The notes beneath the pieces are model-generated. The model worked only from the letters and a program-made list of their open reading frames with translations. It did no database searches and was not told where the DNA came from. Below are positions 53,831 to 62,660 of a stretch of 64,000 nucleotides of DNA, piece by piece (positions within the stretch are counted from its first letter, which is position 1; every line of letters begins with the position of its first letter). Position numbers and translations under genes: made by a program. The DNA comes from Bradyrhizobium ottawaense (GTDB lineage Bacteria > Pseudomonadota > Alphaproteobacteria > Rhizobiales > Xanthobacteraceae), in contig NZ_CP029425.2 in the NCBI RefSeq assembly GCF_002278135.3, positions 930,001 to 994,000 on the forward strand, written 5' to 3'.

Positions 53831-55529
53831 TGCCTCACGTAAATTGCTCCCCTGGACCGGGAACGAGCGAGGGGCGGAGATGGGGTGGCTAAGCATGGCA
53901 ACGCGGAAGGAACTGACGGCGGCGGCAGGCGTGCGCTATCGGCGGTCGGATCGCGCGAAGAAGGCGCGGATATTGGACGAGTTCGTCGACATCACCGGAT
54001 TCCATCGGAAGCATGCGATGCGTCTACTTCGAAACCAGGAAGGCGTACATCCGGGCCGACGGGCGCGACGTCGGATATATAATGAAGCAGAACACACCGC
54101 ACTCGTGCTGCTTTGGGAGGCGTCAGACCGCATCTGCGGGAAGCGACTGAAAGCATTAATGCCCGCGCTGATTGAGGCGATGGAACGGTACGGGCACCTC
54201 GACCTTGCCCCTGAGATTCGCACCAAACTTTTGGCGATGAGCGCTGCGACGATCGACCGCGCCTTGGTGCGGGTTCGAGAAAAATTGGGTCGCAAGCGCC
54301 GGCGGCACGCGGGGCATTCCCTGCGTCGCAGTATTCCAATACGGACTTCGGCAGATTGGAATGATCCGGCGCCGGGATTCGTCGAGGCCGACCTTGTAGC
54401 GCATAGCGGTCCATCTGCGCGCGGCAGCTTCATCCAGACCCTCGTGCTCACCGACATTGCTACCGGCTGGACAGAGTGCGCACCTCTGATCGTGCGCGAA
54501 CAGACGCTGGTGAGCACGGTGCTGACGGAATTGCGCAAGCAATTGCCTTTTGCGCTGCTCGGCTTCGACACGGACAATGACACCGTGTTCATGAATGAGA
54601 CGTTGAAGGCCTACTGCGAGGCGGCCAACATTGTCTTCACGCGTTGCCGTCCCTACCGGAAGAATGACCAGGCGTTCGTCGAGCAAAAGAACGGCGCCGT
54701 CGTGCGCAGGATGGTCGGCTATCGTAGGTTCGAAGGCCTGGAGGCGGCCAAGCTACTGGCGGAACTCTATCGGTCAGCGCGGCTGTTCGTAAACTTCTTC
54801 CAACCTTCGTTCAAACTGTTAGCCAAGCAGCGCGACGGTGCTCGTGTACGTAAGACATACAGCGCGCCGGCAACACCCCACCAGCGCCTGTCAGCGGACG
54901 CCCGCACGCCTGATGCGGTCCGCCACCATCTCCAGGAAATCTATACCGCTCTCGATCCGGTCACGTTGTTGCGCGACATCCGCGACGTGCAGGAGCGCCT
55001 CGCGGCGCTCGCGGATATCCAACCATCCGCCCATCCTGCTGCGGCATCACAATCGATTGATCGCTTCCTGGCAAGCCTGCGAACGGCCTGGAAGGACGGC
55101 GCCACGCGCCCGACGGATCGGCCAATCGTGAAGGCTAAAAGGGGCCGGCGTCGTCCCGATCCGCTTATCCGGGCAACGTCAGATTTGAGAAAATGGTTTG
55201 AAGCCGAGCCTTGGCGGACCGGCAGCGAACTGCTCTCGCGCCTGCAGGTGGAATATCCTGGAGACTATCCGAACAAGCTTCTTCGAACCCTTCAACGTCG
55301 GTTGAAATCCTGGCGCAGCGAGCAAGCGAATGCGCTGCTGTTTGCTTCAGAAAAAATGCCGCCAGGGCATGAGGTCACAACACCCCAATGACGTGCGAGG
55401 TGCCAGCGGAGGAGGCCGGGCGCTCCGAAACCCCGGCCATCTCCGCACCCGGCCTCCTCCTCAACTCAGGCCAGGAGCAAAATAAATGAGGCAACTGATC
55501 GCGCCCGGGAGCATCGATATGTGAGGCAA
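53831..55529 (+). mobile_element. Integrase-type insertion sequence (ISNCY-like), intact
   Basis: TTGCCTCACGTAAATTGCTCCC at 53831 and, read inward from 55529, TTGCCTCACATATCGATGCTCCC are the terminal inverted repeats; a further TTGCCTCATTTATTTTGCTCC lies inside the right end (55497-55473), so the right end is doubled. One intact transposase gene. Confidence 0.78.
53880..55391 (+). CDS. Integrase-catalytic-domain transposase
   Basis: A protein of 503 residues (ATG 53880; MATRKEL at 53895 is an alternative). N-terminal helix-turn-helix (ARILDEFVDITGFHRKHAMR), then rve core with PGFVEADLVAHSGP (D), LLGFDTDNDTVFMNE (D) and NDQAFVEQKNGAVVRRMVGY (E). The C-terminal third is basic. No disruption. 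Confidence 0.9.
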   Translation: MGWLSMATRKELTAAAGVRYRRSDRAKKARILDEFVDITGFHRKHAMRLLRNQEGVHPGRRARRRIYNEAEHTALVLLWEASDRICGKRLKALMPALIEAMERYGHLDLAPEIRTKLLAMSAATIDRALVRVREKLGRKRRRHAGHSLRRSIPIRTSADWNDPAPGFVEADLVAHSGPSARGSFIQTLVLTDIATGWTECAPLIVREQTLVSTVLTELRKQLPFALLGFDTDNDTVFMNETLKAYCEAANIVFTRCRPYRKNDQAFVEQKNGAVVRRMVGYRRFEGLEAAKLLAELYRSARLFVNFFQPSFKLLAKQRDGARVRKTYSAPATPHQRLSADARTPDAVRHHLQEIYTALDPVTLLRDIRDVQERLAALADIQPSAHPAAASQSIDRFLASLRTAWKDGATRPTDRPIVKAKRGRRRPDPLIRATSDLRKWFEAEPWRTGSELLSRLQVEYPGDYPNKLLRTLQRRLKSWRSEQANALLFASEKMPPGHEVTTPQ

Positions 55530-56235
55530 TACGTCTTCCCACCCAGATCGTCGCGCTATACCGAGAGCCCGGCCCAACGAACTCAATGGTGATTGGCTCT
55601 CTGACCCGGCGATTGCGAATCTCCGCTTCCGCGATCAAGCCTCGGCAACACGCCGCGCTCACGAGAGTCGTTGGCCGTGTCTGTGATCCGCCGCCGCTTG
55701 GTCGATGCCCCTCACAATGACCGCCACGAACCTGCCTGTCTGCGATGATCGGTCGAGCCTCGACGCTTAGGTCGCTCTCAGTCCAGCTTCAAAGACGAGG
55801 ACCGCGAGCACTCGGGGTGCCTGATCCAGTCCAGCCCCTTCGGTGTGACGCTAGCAGCTCCGCGGCAAGATCTGCCCTGTTGGCTAGGGCGCGGTCAGCC
55901 CGTGAAGTGGATGAACGCCGTGGTGCTGACGGCAATCGTGCAGACGGCCGCAGATATTGTGTACGAAGTCGGTGAAGGCATCGCCATCTGGACGATTCCA
56001 TACGTGACGCCGTGCCGGCGTCGGTGGCGGGCTCGACGTAACCTCACGAATACCCTTCGTGACACGGATATCTTATACCGGACAGGGTGAACGCGCGGAT
56101 GGAACAGTGTGTGATCGCGATTGATTGGCGCGACATTCAAGAGCGACGGCCGCAAAAGGTCACATTTTCTTTAAGAACCAAATGCAATCTGTCGCCTGAT
56201 CGTCACGGCCGGATGTACGCCGTGGCATCACGGGG
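55530..56235. other. Gene-poor stretch with a segment duplicated near 62.8 kb
   Basis: No clear gene. About 55905-56010 resembles 62830-62925 (shared GTGCTGACGGCAAT-like, GGTGAAGGcATCGCcATCTGG and CGATTCCA blocks). In one frame both read VGEGIAIWTIPY / AGEGIAIWAIPR, so a small shared gene remnant is possible. Confidence 0.5.
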
Positions 56236-56260
56236 CCCCGGCTTTCATGCCGGGGTTTTT
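56236..56260 (+). terminator. Rho-independent terminator used as intron target
   Basis: CCCCGGC (56236-56242), loop TTTCAT, GCCGGGG (56249-56255), then TTTTT. A strong hairpin with T-run. The group II intron begins four bases after the T-run, the known target habit of bacterial class C introns. Confidence 0.85.
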
Positions 56261-56683
56261 CGTTGTGTGCCGAGTATGAGCGACAGCTTGGAGGTGGAAG
56301 TCCTCTATCCAGCCTGATGGCGGCGAAGGATTAGCGAAGCGCAAGGGCGTCATCGTGAGGTGGGGTCTGAAGAAAGCGTGGAGCAAAGCCGCGGCCCGAT
56401 GGACAAACACCGGATAACGAGGCCTACCCGGCCGGACGAGCGAGCAATTGATCGCGAAGTCCAAGGTCATCAAAGGTCGGGGTGGTAAATTCGGCGGGCG
56501 TGCGGTGAAGGCGGTCGGTCTTACCTCGGGAGGTCTGCGCTGTGTCTCGGCAACGAGACTGAGACCGTCGCAAGACGGCCTGACCGCAGCGCAGAAGTCA
56601 GCCGAGGGCGTAGTAGGCGGCAGCGCGCCGCTGAAGGCCTGAACGGTGGAAGTGGTCAGTAGAGCGGCGATCTCGTGCGAGCC

Positions 56684-57393
56684 ATGCGGCAGAAGAATCA
56701 GGTCGAGCTGAACTTGAGCCCCGGAGCGGAGGGTGAAGCCCGAAGCGCCGGCGCCCGAGAGCCTGAAGCGCGTGCGGCGGAAGTCTGTCTCGAACGCCCG
56801 GCGGTCGCAGGACCGTCGATGGAAGACGTTGTCGAGAGTGAGAATCTGAAGGCAGCGTTGGCGCAAGTAAAGCGCAACAAGGGCGCGGCGGGCGTCGACG
56901 GGATGACCGTCGGCGAGCTGTTAGCCCACCTGAAGGAGCACTGGCCTGCGATCCGAGCCCAGTTGCTTGACGGCACCTACAAGCCACAGCCGGTGCGGCG
57001 GGTGGAGATACCGAAGGCGTCGGGCGGCCTGCGGCCGCTCGGCATTCCGACGGTGCTCGACCGCTTGATCCAGCAGGCGGTGATGCAGGTGCTGCAGGCG
57101 GATTGGGATAGGACGTTCGCCGAGACGAGCTTCGGCTTTCGGCCGGGGCGCTCGGCACATCGGGCGGTGGAACGGGCGCAGGCGTACATTGCGGCCGGCC
57201 ACAGCATCGTGGTGGACATCGACCTGGAGAAGTTCTTTGACCGGGTCAACCACGACATCCTGATGGGACTGGTTGCCAAGCGGGTTGCTGACAAGCGCAT
57301 CCTGAAGCTCATCCGCGCCTTCCTGAATGCGGGTGTGTTGGAAGGAGGGCTGGTCAGTCCGACGGAAGAGGGCACGCCGCAGGGCGGTCCGAT
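56684..57393 (+). pseudogene. ltrA: Group II intron reverse transcriptase, N-terminal part
   Basis: Reads VKRNKGAAGVDGMTVGELLA (RT0/1), PVRRVEIPKASGGLRPLGIP (RT1), FAETSFGFRPGRSAHRAVER (RT2), VVDIDLEKFFDRVNHDIL (RT3, first catalytic D) and EGTPQGG (RT4). After GTPQGG the transposon at 57394 cuts the gene; translation ends in PMVP-stop. Confidence 0.92.
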
Positions 57394-59050
57394 GGTTCCC
57401 TGAACGCAAAAGATAACTTTGCGGTGGGGGAGCGGTCACGGAGCTATTGGCGGCGCCGGGCGCCTTTCCACCGGGAGGGGTGGGTGGGAGGGGGATGGAG
57501 TGGCGGATGACGATCTTGTCGTCGCCAACGAGGACTTCCTTCACGAGAAGGCGCAGCACGCGTTGGCGTTCGATTATATCGAGCGCGCCGACGGACGAGC
57601 GGAGGCGCTCGAGGAAGCTAGTCACGGATTCAGCGAGACGCAGACAAACCTCCTGCTCCTGCGATTGGTCTTCGATCGCCTGCAGCGCCGACAAGCAAGC
57701 CTGTTCGCGGCTACGCAAATCGGGCATGCGACTGCGCAGCTCTTCAAGTGAGAGAAGGCTCTCTTGATAGGCCGTGAGGAGACGCTCGATGCTTTTCCGG
57801 GAACGCGCAAGATCGCGGCGAAGCGTTTCCTCCCGGCGCTGTGTGGGATCGGAGTTGCGCGCCGCCTTGAGCCGGCGCTCAAGTTCGTCTTCGATGAGCT
57901 GTCGGTCTTCAAGTAAACGCGCGATCTCTTTCCATACCACCTCGTCCAGCAAATCCTGGCGCGTCGGGCGACTGTCGCAGACCGGCCCGCCGAGCCGGCG
58001 CCAGCCATCCGAGCCCAAGCAGCGGTAGTAATGGATGGTTCGAGCGCTCGACCTGGTCGAGGTGCGATAGAGCCCATAGCCGCATTTGGCGCAGCTCAAC
58101 AATCCTTGCAGGGCGCTCGGCGTGATCGTGCGTCGCGGGGCATGCTTCTTGTTGGCTTCCAAAAGCTCGTTCGCCAATGCGAAGGTCTCTTCGCTGATGA
58201 TGGTCGGCACAGGGATTTCGATCCACTCTGTGCGAGGAAGCTCATGATTTGCGCTATTGCGAGGAGCGACGCCGCCGCGCAATCGCAACGGCCGCGTCAC
58301 ACGCATGCGCGGCGCGATCCGCGTCTTGCCAAAGCAGGCCGTTCCTTTATACGCGGGATTGCGCAGCATCGCCCAGACCGTCGAGCGCTCCCAGCGGCCT
58401 GTTTCTTTGGCTGTCGGAATCTGGCGCTCATTGAGCAGGCGCGTGATGGCGCCGATGCTGTGGCTTTTTGCGGTGTAAAGCTCGTAGACCCAGCGCACGA
58501 TACCGGCCTGTCGCTCGTCGATCTCATAATAGGCGGCAGAGTGATCGGTCTTGCGCTTGTAGCGATAGCCAAACGGAGCGCCGGAAAGCACGCTCACTTG
58601 GCCTTGAAGGGCGCGATGGCGCTTCCCTCGCCGCGACCGTTCCAGGATTTGCGCGCGTTCATATTCGGCGATCATGCCCTGAAACTGCAGCAGCAGCTCG
58701 TCTTCCGGCGTCGCTGCCCGTCTCGAGCGAATGAACAAGACTTCGACGCCGGCGCGCGCGAACTCTTCGATAAGAAGGATTTGATGCGCATAGCGCCGGC
58801 TCAGCCGATCGGGAGCGTAGACGAGCACGGCTTGGATCCGCCCTTCTGCGGCGAGGTCGCGCAGTCGTTCAAGTCCGGGGCGCAACAAGCTCGCGCCGCT
58901 ATAGCCGTCGTCTTCGATCACCCATTCCGCCGGCACGTCGCAGTTCTGCTCGCGCGCGAAAGCGATCAGCGCGCTCGTCTGACTGGCGATCGTGTTCTCC
59001 TCCTTCTGTTTGTCCGACGACACTCTGGCGTAAATCGCGGCGGTCTTCAT
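56921..59050 (-). CDS. Serine recombinase of the inserted transposon
   Basis: Resolvase domain with the nucleophile in IYARVSSDKQKEENTIASQ (serine at residue 11), LVYAPDRLSRRYAHQIL; recombinase domain HSIGAITRLLNERQIPTAKE; zinc ribbon LLSCAKCGYGLYR with YYRCLGSDGW and PVCDSRP; coiled coil to EVLVGDDKIVIRHSIPLPP. The natural C-terminus should be near 57420. As inserted, no stop occurs inside the terminal repeat, so the frame runs on through the repeat and about 480 bases of antisense reverse transcriptase, giving 709 residues. Family members are about 540-550. Confidence 0.9.
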   Translation of the reverse strand: MKTAAIYARVSSDKQKEENTIASQTSALIAFAREQNCDVPAEWVIEDDGYSGASLLRPGLERLRDLAAEGRIQAVLVYAPDRLSRRYAHQILLIEEFARAGVEVLFIRSRRAATPEDELLLQFQGMIAEYERAQILERSRRGKRHRALQGQVSVLSGAPFGYRYKRKTDHSAAYYEIDERQAGIVRWVYELYTAKSHSIGAITRLLNERQIPTAKETGRWERSTVWAMLRNPAYKGTACFGKTRIAPRMRVTRPLRLRGGVAPRNSANHELPRTEWIEIPVPTIISEETFALANELLEANKKHAPRRTITPSALQGLLSCAKCGYGLYRTSTRSSARTIHYYRCLGSDGWRRLGGPVCDSRPTRQDLLDEVVWKEIARLLEDRQLIEDELERRLKAARNSDPTQRREETLRRDLARSRKSIERLLTAYQESLLSLEELRSRMPDLRSREQACLSALQAIEDQSQEQEVCLRLAESVTSFLERLRSSVGALDIIERQRVLRLLVKEVLVGDDKIVIRHSIPLPPTPPGGKAPGAANSSVTAPPPQSYLLRSGNHRTALRRALFRRTDQPSFQHTRIQEGADELQDALVSNPLGNQSHQDVVVDPVKELLQVDVHHDAVAGRNVRLRPFHRPMCRAPRPKAEARLGERPIPIRLQHLHHRLLDQAVEHRRNAERPQAARRLRYLHPPHRLWLVGAVKQLGSDRRPVLLQVG

Positions 59051-59198
59051 CTTCGCCTCCCGTCACATCGGCGCCAGCGCGCGCGAAGCGCACCTGATCT
59101 GGAACGAGAATTTCGTAAACCTGTTCAAGTTTGACGGCGACGAGGCGATCGAACGCAAATTCGAGTCGAACGTCGCGTTTTTTTCGCCGCTCAGCCAT
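58899..59198 (-). CDS. Small protein between RHH gene and recombinase
   Basis: MAERRKKRDVRLEFAFDRLV then AVKLEQVYEILVPDQVRFAR overlaps the end of the RHH gene by eight bases and the recombinase start by about 150. The first 40 residues look coding (basic, then helical); the rest is the shadow of the recombinase and doubtful. Confidence 0.45.
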   Translation of the reverse strand: MAERRKKRDVRLEFAFDRLVAVKLEQVYEILVPDQVRFARAGADVTGGEDEDRRDLRQSVVGQTEGGEHDRQSDERADRFRARAELRRAGGMGDRRRRL

Positions 59199-59520
59199 CT
59201 TCGCGGACAGACGCGAGATAAGCGGCCACCGCTCGGCGCATCACCTCGCTTGCCGAAAGCCTGGAAGCCGTCGCATGCGTCTGGAGTTTTTGGGCAAGAT
59301 CGGCCGGCATCTTCAGGGAGAGCGTCACTGATGGCTGCGGCGCGGGAAGGAGCCGCTCCCTGCTTTTGGCCACTTCGAGATAGCGATAGGCCTGCCGCAG
59401 CGACAAGCCGCTTTCGCGCGACAGCACCAAGGCCGCCTCCGCCATGCCGATTTTCTTCGCGAGCAAGCGTCGCGCCGCCCTCAGCCGCTCGGCTTTCTGC
59501 GCTTGCGTCGATCGAATCAT
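59191..59520 (-). CDS. HTH-RHH DNA-binding protein of the transposon
   Basis: A 109-residue protein: AEAALVLSRESGLSLRQAYR (helix-turn-helix) then VTLSLKMPADLAQKLQTHAT, LSASEVMRRAVAAYLA (ribbon-helix-helix). First gene of the transposon operon, probably its regulator or a helper of recombination. Confidence 0.78.
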   Translation of the reverse strand: MIRSTQAQKAERLRAARRLLAKKIGMAEAALVLSRESGLSLRQAYRYLEVAKSRERLLPAPQPSVTLSLKMPADLAQKLQTHATASRLSASEVMRRAVAAYLASVREDG

Positions 59521-59627
59521 ATGACATAACGGTATTACCTTTTGCGTCTCAAATCAACAACGGCTCTATCACGCCAGCCGACGATGACGCGTTCAAAGCG
59601 GAAGTTATCTTTTGCGTTCAGGGAGCC

Positions 59628-60296
59628 CTCTCGCCGCTGTTGTCGAACCTGATGCTGGATGTGCTGGACAAGGAACTGGAGAAGCGCGGCCACCGCTTCG
59701 TGCGTTACGCCGACGACTGCAACATCTACGTGCGCAGTCAGCGGGCGGGCGAACGGGTGCTGGCTGGCGTCGAGAGGTTCCTCGAAAAGCGCCTCAAGCT
59801 CAAGATCAACAAAGCGAAGAGCGCGGTTGCCAAACCGAGTGTTCGCAAGTTCCTGGGCTTCAGCTTCACCGGCGGGCAAGAACCGCGGCGGCGCATCGCG
59901 CCGCAGGCACTCGCCCGCTTCAAGGCGAAGGTTCGGGAGCTCACGCGACGCACGCGTGGTCGATGCCTCGTGCAGATCGCCAAAGAACTGTCGACCTACC
60001 TGATTGGGTGGCACGGCTACTTCGGCTTCTGTCAAACCCCGTCGGTGTTGCGCGTGCTTGACCAGTGGATCAGGCGACGGTTGCGCGCCGTTGCCTGGAA
60101 GCAATGGAAGTATGGACCCGCTCGCTTTGCCGAGTTGCGACGCCGCGGCGTCGGCCGGGATCTGGCGGCGCAAACCGCCGGCAGCCCACGTGGCCCTTGG
60201 CGGCTCGCGAACAGCCCCGCGCTCACCATTGCTCTGCCAAACGGCTTCTTTGCCTCACTCGGCTTGGCTTCCGTCGCGGCACGGCGACCCGCATAA
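59628..60296 (+). pseudogene. ltrA: Group II intron reverse transcriptase, C-terminal part
   Basis: Resumes LSPLLSNLMLDVLDKELEKR (RT4), FVRYADDCNIYVRS (RT5, catalytic YADD), KLKINKAKSAVAKPSVRKFL (RT6), FLGFSF (RT7) and the maturase domain X (RTRGRCLVQIAKELSTYLIG, GWHGYFGFCQTPSVLRVLDQ). Complete to the stop; only the transposon separates it from the N-terminal part. Confidence 0.92.
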
Positions 60297-60476
60297 TCCG
60301 CTGAACCGCCGGATACGGACCCGTATGTCCGGTGGTGTGGGAGGGGCGGAGCCGCGAGGCTTCCCCCTATCCCGATTTCAGGGAGTTCGAAAGTCTGCCA
60401 CTGCAAGACATTTTGGATTGGCCGTTGAAATCGAACTCGCCGATGCCAAACGCGCGCTACAAAAGAGCCGCGCTAA

Positions 60477-62006
60477 TTAGTCGTCCGTGAAGAAGGACTA
60501 AGCCACTGATCGGGAATCTCGATTTGGGCTAAGGGGCATTTCCAGATTGCAAGGTTTTGATGCTTTGGGCGTCAGAACCTTGCGATTTGGTTTTCGTGGA
60601 TTCCCTCGAAGCGGGAAGCATGATTCCTTGTCTGCATCGGAGGGAACGATGCGGCCGAAGAAGCACAAGACGACGGGATCGAACGATCTGTTCCGGGCTC
60701 GGCTCGACCAGATCATCAATATGAAGCACGAGCTGGTTCTGCTCGCCGGCAAGGTCGATTGGGACTGGATCGACGGCGAGATCGCGCCGCTCTACAGCGA
60801 GAACGGCAGGCCCGGGATCGAGACGCGCTTCATGATCGGTCTGCTGTTGCTCAAGCACATTTACGGGCTGTCCGATGAGGAGGTGTGCGAGCGCTGGGTC
60901 CATGACCCATACTTCCAGTTCTTCACCGGGGAAGAGTTCTTTCAGCACACGTTCCCGCACGAGCGCTCGGACCTGAGCCATTGGCGCAAGCGGCTTGGCG
61001 ACAAGCTGGAGTTGCTGCTGGCCGAGAGCTTGCGGGTAGCGCACGAGGCCGGTGCATTACGCAGCCAGGACCTCAAGCGGGTTACGGTCGACACCACGGT
61101 GCAGCCGAAGGCCATCACCTTTCCGACCGATGCCAAGCTGCTGCATGCGGCCATCAAGGGGCTCAACCGCCTGGCGATCAGGCACGGCGTCAGGCTGCGG
61201 CAATCCTATGCTCGCATCGCCAAGGCCGCCGCGATGATGGCCGGCCGCTACGCCCATGCCAAACAGTTCAGGCGGCATCAGCGGCAGTTGCGTATCCTGC
61301 GTAGCCGGCTGGGCCGGATCATCCGCGACATCCGCCGCAAGATCGAAGGCCAGCCAGCACTGGAGCAGGCGTTCGCCCTCCCGCTCGGCCGGGCCACGCA
61401 GATCCGCTCGCAGCAGCAGCGCCAGCGCGGCTGGAAGCTCTATTCCTTCCATGCCCCGGAAGTGGAGTGCATCGGCAAGGGCAAGGCCAGCGCGCCTTAC
61501 GAGTTCGGCGTGAAGGCCTCCATCGTCACCAACAACCGCCGGGCTCCCGGTGGCCTGTTCGTGCTGCACGCCAGCGCACTGCCCGACAACCCCTACGACG
61601 GTCACACCTTGCGGGACGTCATTGACCGCACCGAGACACTCACCGGCTGTCCGATCGAGCGGGCCTATGTCGACAAGGGATACCGCGGCCACGACGCACA
61701 AAATCCCCGTCGCGTCTTCATCTCCGGCCAGAAGCGCGGCGTTTTCGGTGTCATCAAGCGCGAGCTGCGCCGCCGCTCCGCCATCGAGCCCATCATCGGA
61801 CACCTGAAGGCGGAAGGCCACCTCGGGCGCTGCTACCTCAAAGGCCGCGCCGGCGATGCCGCCAACGTCGTCCTCTCAGCCGTCGGACACAACTTCCGCC
61901 GCATCCTCGCCTGGCTGAGATATCTCTTGTGCCTGTTCCTGGCCCAGCTATGGCGCACGCTCGCCCGGCCAGCCTCGATCAATCCGGCTTCTTAACGGAC
62001 GACTAA
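60477..62006 (+). mobile_element. IS5-family element, complete
   Basis: TTAGTCGTCCGTGAAGAAG (60477) and, inward from 62006, TTAGTCGTCCGTTAAGAAG are the ends. CTAA stands outside the left end and the right end closes CTAA, fitting a CTAA/TTAG target as in IS5. A truncated second copy lies at 24247. Confidence 0.85.
60649..61995 (+). CDS. IS5-family transposase
   Basis: A 448-residue DDE transposase, ATG 60649 after GGAGGG. N-terminal DUF772-type domain (GRPGIETRFMIGLLLLKHIY), then RVTVDTTVQPKAITFPTD (D), GCPIERAYVDKGYRGHDAQN (D) and RRRSAIEPIIGHLKAEGHLG (E). Intact; likely the youngest IS in the right half. Confidence 0.94.
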   Translation: MRPKKHKTTGSNDLFRARLDQIINMKHELVLLAGKVDWDWIDGEIAPLYSENGRPGIETRFMIGLLLLKHIYGLSDEEVCERWVHDPYFQFFTGEEFFQHTFPHERSDLSHWRKRLGDKLELLLAESLRVAHEAGALRSQDLKRVTVDTTVQPKAITFPTDAKLLHAAIKGLNRLAIRHGVRLRQSYARIAKAAAMMAGRYAHAKQFRRHQRQLRILRSRLGRIIRDIRRKIEGQPALEQAFALPLGRATQIRSQQQRQRGWKLYSFHAPEVECIGKGKASAPYEFGVKASIVTNNRRAPGGLFVLHASALPDNPYDGHTLRDVIDRTETLTGCPIERAYVDKGYRGHDAQNPRRVFISGQKRGVFGVIKRELRRRSAIEPIIGHLKAEGHLGRCYLKGRAGDAANVVLSAVGHNFRRILAWLRYLLCLFLAQLWRTLARPASINPAS

Positions 62007-62232
62007 TTATGACGAGTTCGCTCCGGCCATCACCCAGAAGAATGCAGCCAATCGCCGGCTTGCGCGCCAGACCCGTTCGCGAAAGCTGCTCACGTAAGCC
62101 GAATCCATGGGATAATTCGCGCAAGCGGCCAGGCCGCGTCTTGACGTGGCTGCGATGCGCGCTCCTCTATGCTTAGAGCGCCGAGGCTGCGCGCAGCCAA
62201 TTGCAACCGACATCCCCGAGGAACGTCACACC

Positions 62233-62511
62233 ATGACCACCGCCACTGAAATCGCCGACGAGATCGCCAAGGCGTACAATCTGCCAAAGGCGCAAGCCAA
62301 GGCCATCGTGGACGGTGTCTTCAAGTCTATCGCCGATGCAGCAGCGAGCGACGCTGAAACCAATGTGCCGGGCTTTGGCAAGTTCAAGGTGAAGCACACC
62401 CCGGAACGCGAAGGCCGCAATCCCTCGACTGGCGCGACGATCAAGATCGCGGCGGCGAAGAAGCTGACGTTCGCCCCGGCCAAGGCCCTCAAGGATGTGC
62501 TGAACGGCTAA
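62233..62511 (+). CDS. hup: HU-family DNA-binding protein
   Basis: A 92-residue histone-like protein: MTTATEIADEIAKAYNLPKA, VDGVFKSIADAAASDAETNV, PGFGKFKVKHTPEREGRNPS, TGATIKIAAAKKLTFAPAKA. The GFGxFxV...GRNPxTG arm that binds the minor groove is complete. ATG 62233 fits the family start. It lies next to a DUF736 fragment and may be an element-borne HU rather than the housekeeping one. Confidence 0.95.
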   Translation: MTTATEIADEIAKAYNLPKAQAKAIVDGVFKSIADAAASDAETNVPGFGKFKVKHTPEREGRNPSTGATIKIAAAKKLTFAPAKALKDVLNG

Positions 62512-62660
62512 AGGCAGGAGCGCAGGCCGGCCCCCTTGTCCGAGGGTTCTCGATGCGAGACGGGCCGTGCCTTGACGTTGAAGGCGAGCGTGCGGATCGG
62601 ACCGGTCAACTCGTTGTTGCCGGTCTTCCGGAAGATGCTGATGGTCGCCACGGTGTCCTC
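62508..62660 (-). pseudogene. DUF736 fragment
   Basis: MEDTVATISIFRKTGNNELT, GPIRTLAFNVKARPVSHREP, SDKGAGLRSCL-stop. The first 45 residues are DUF736-like (ATIGxFxKTGNxxxGxIxTLxxNVKA); the conserved second half is missing. It ends against the HU gene. Confidence 0.68.

Larger units (their letters stand above)
57394..59627 (-). mobile_element. Serine-recombinase transposon inserted in the intron
   Basis: GGTTCCCTGAACGCAAAAGA at 57394 and, inward from 59627, GGCTCCCTGAACGCAAAAGA are near-perfect 26-bp terminal inverted repeats. Inside on the minus strand are an RHH/HTH gene, a small gene and a serine recombinase. The reverse transcriptase resumes right after the right end. Confidence 0.82.
56265..60376 (+). 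mobile_element. Group II intron (bacterial class C-like), interrupted
   Basis: The 5' end reads GTGTGCCGAGTATGAGCGAC, the usual opening of class C-type introns; the reverse transcriptase gene follows in the domain IV place, and domain V/VI text (GCCGGATACGGACCCGTATG, TCCGGTGGTGTGGGAGG, then GCGGAGCCGCGAGGC) ends at CCCTATCCCGAT, 60376. Without the 2.2-kb insert at 57394-59627 its length is about 1.88 kb, normal for the class. Confidence 0.85.
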
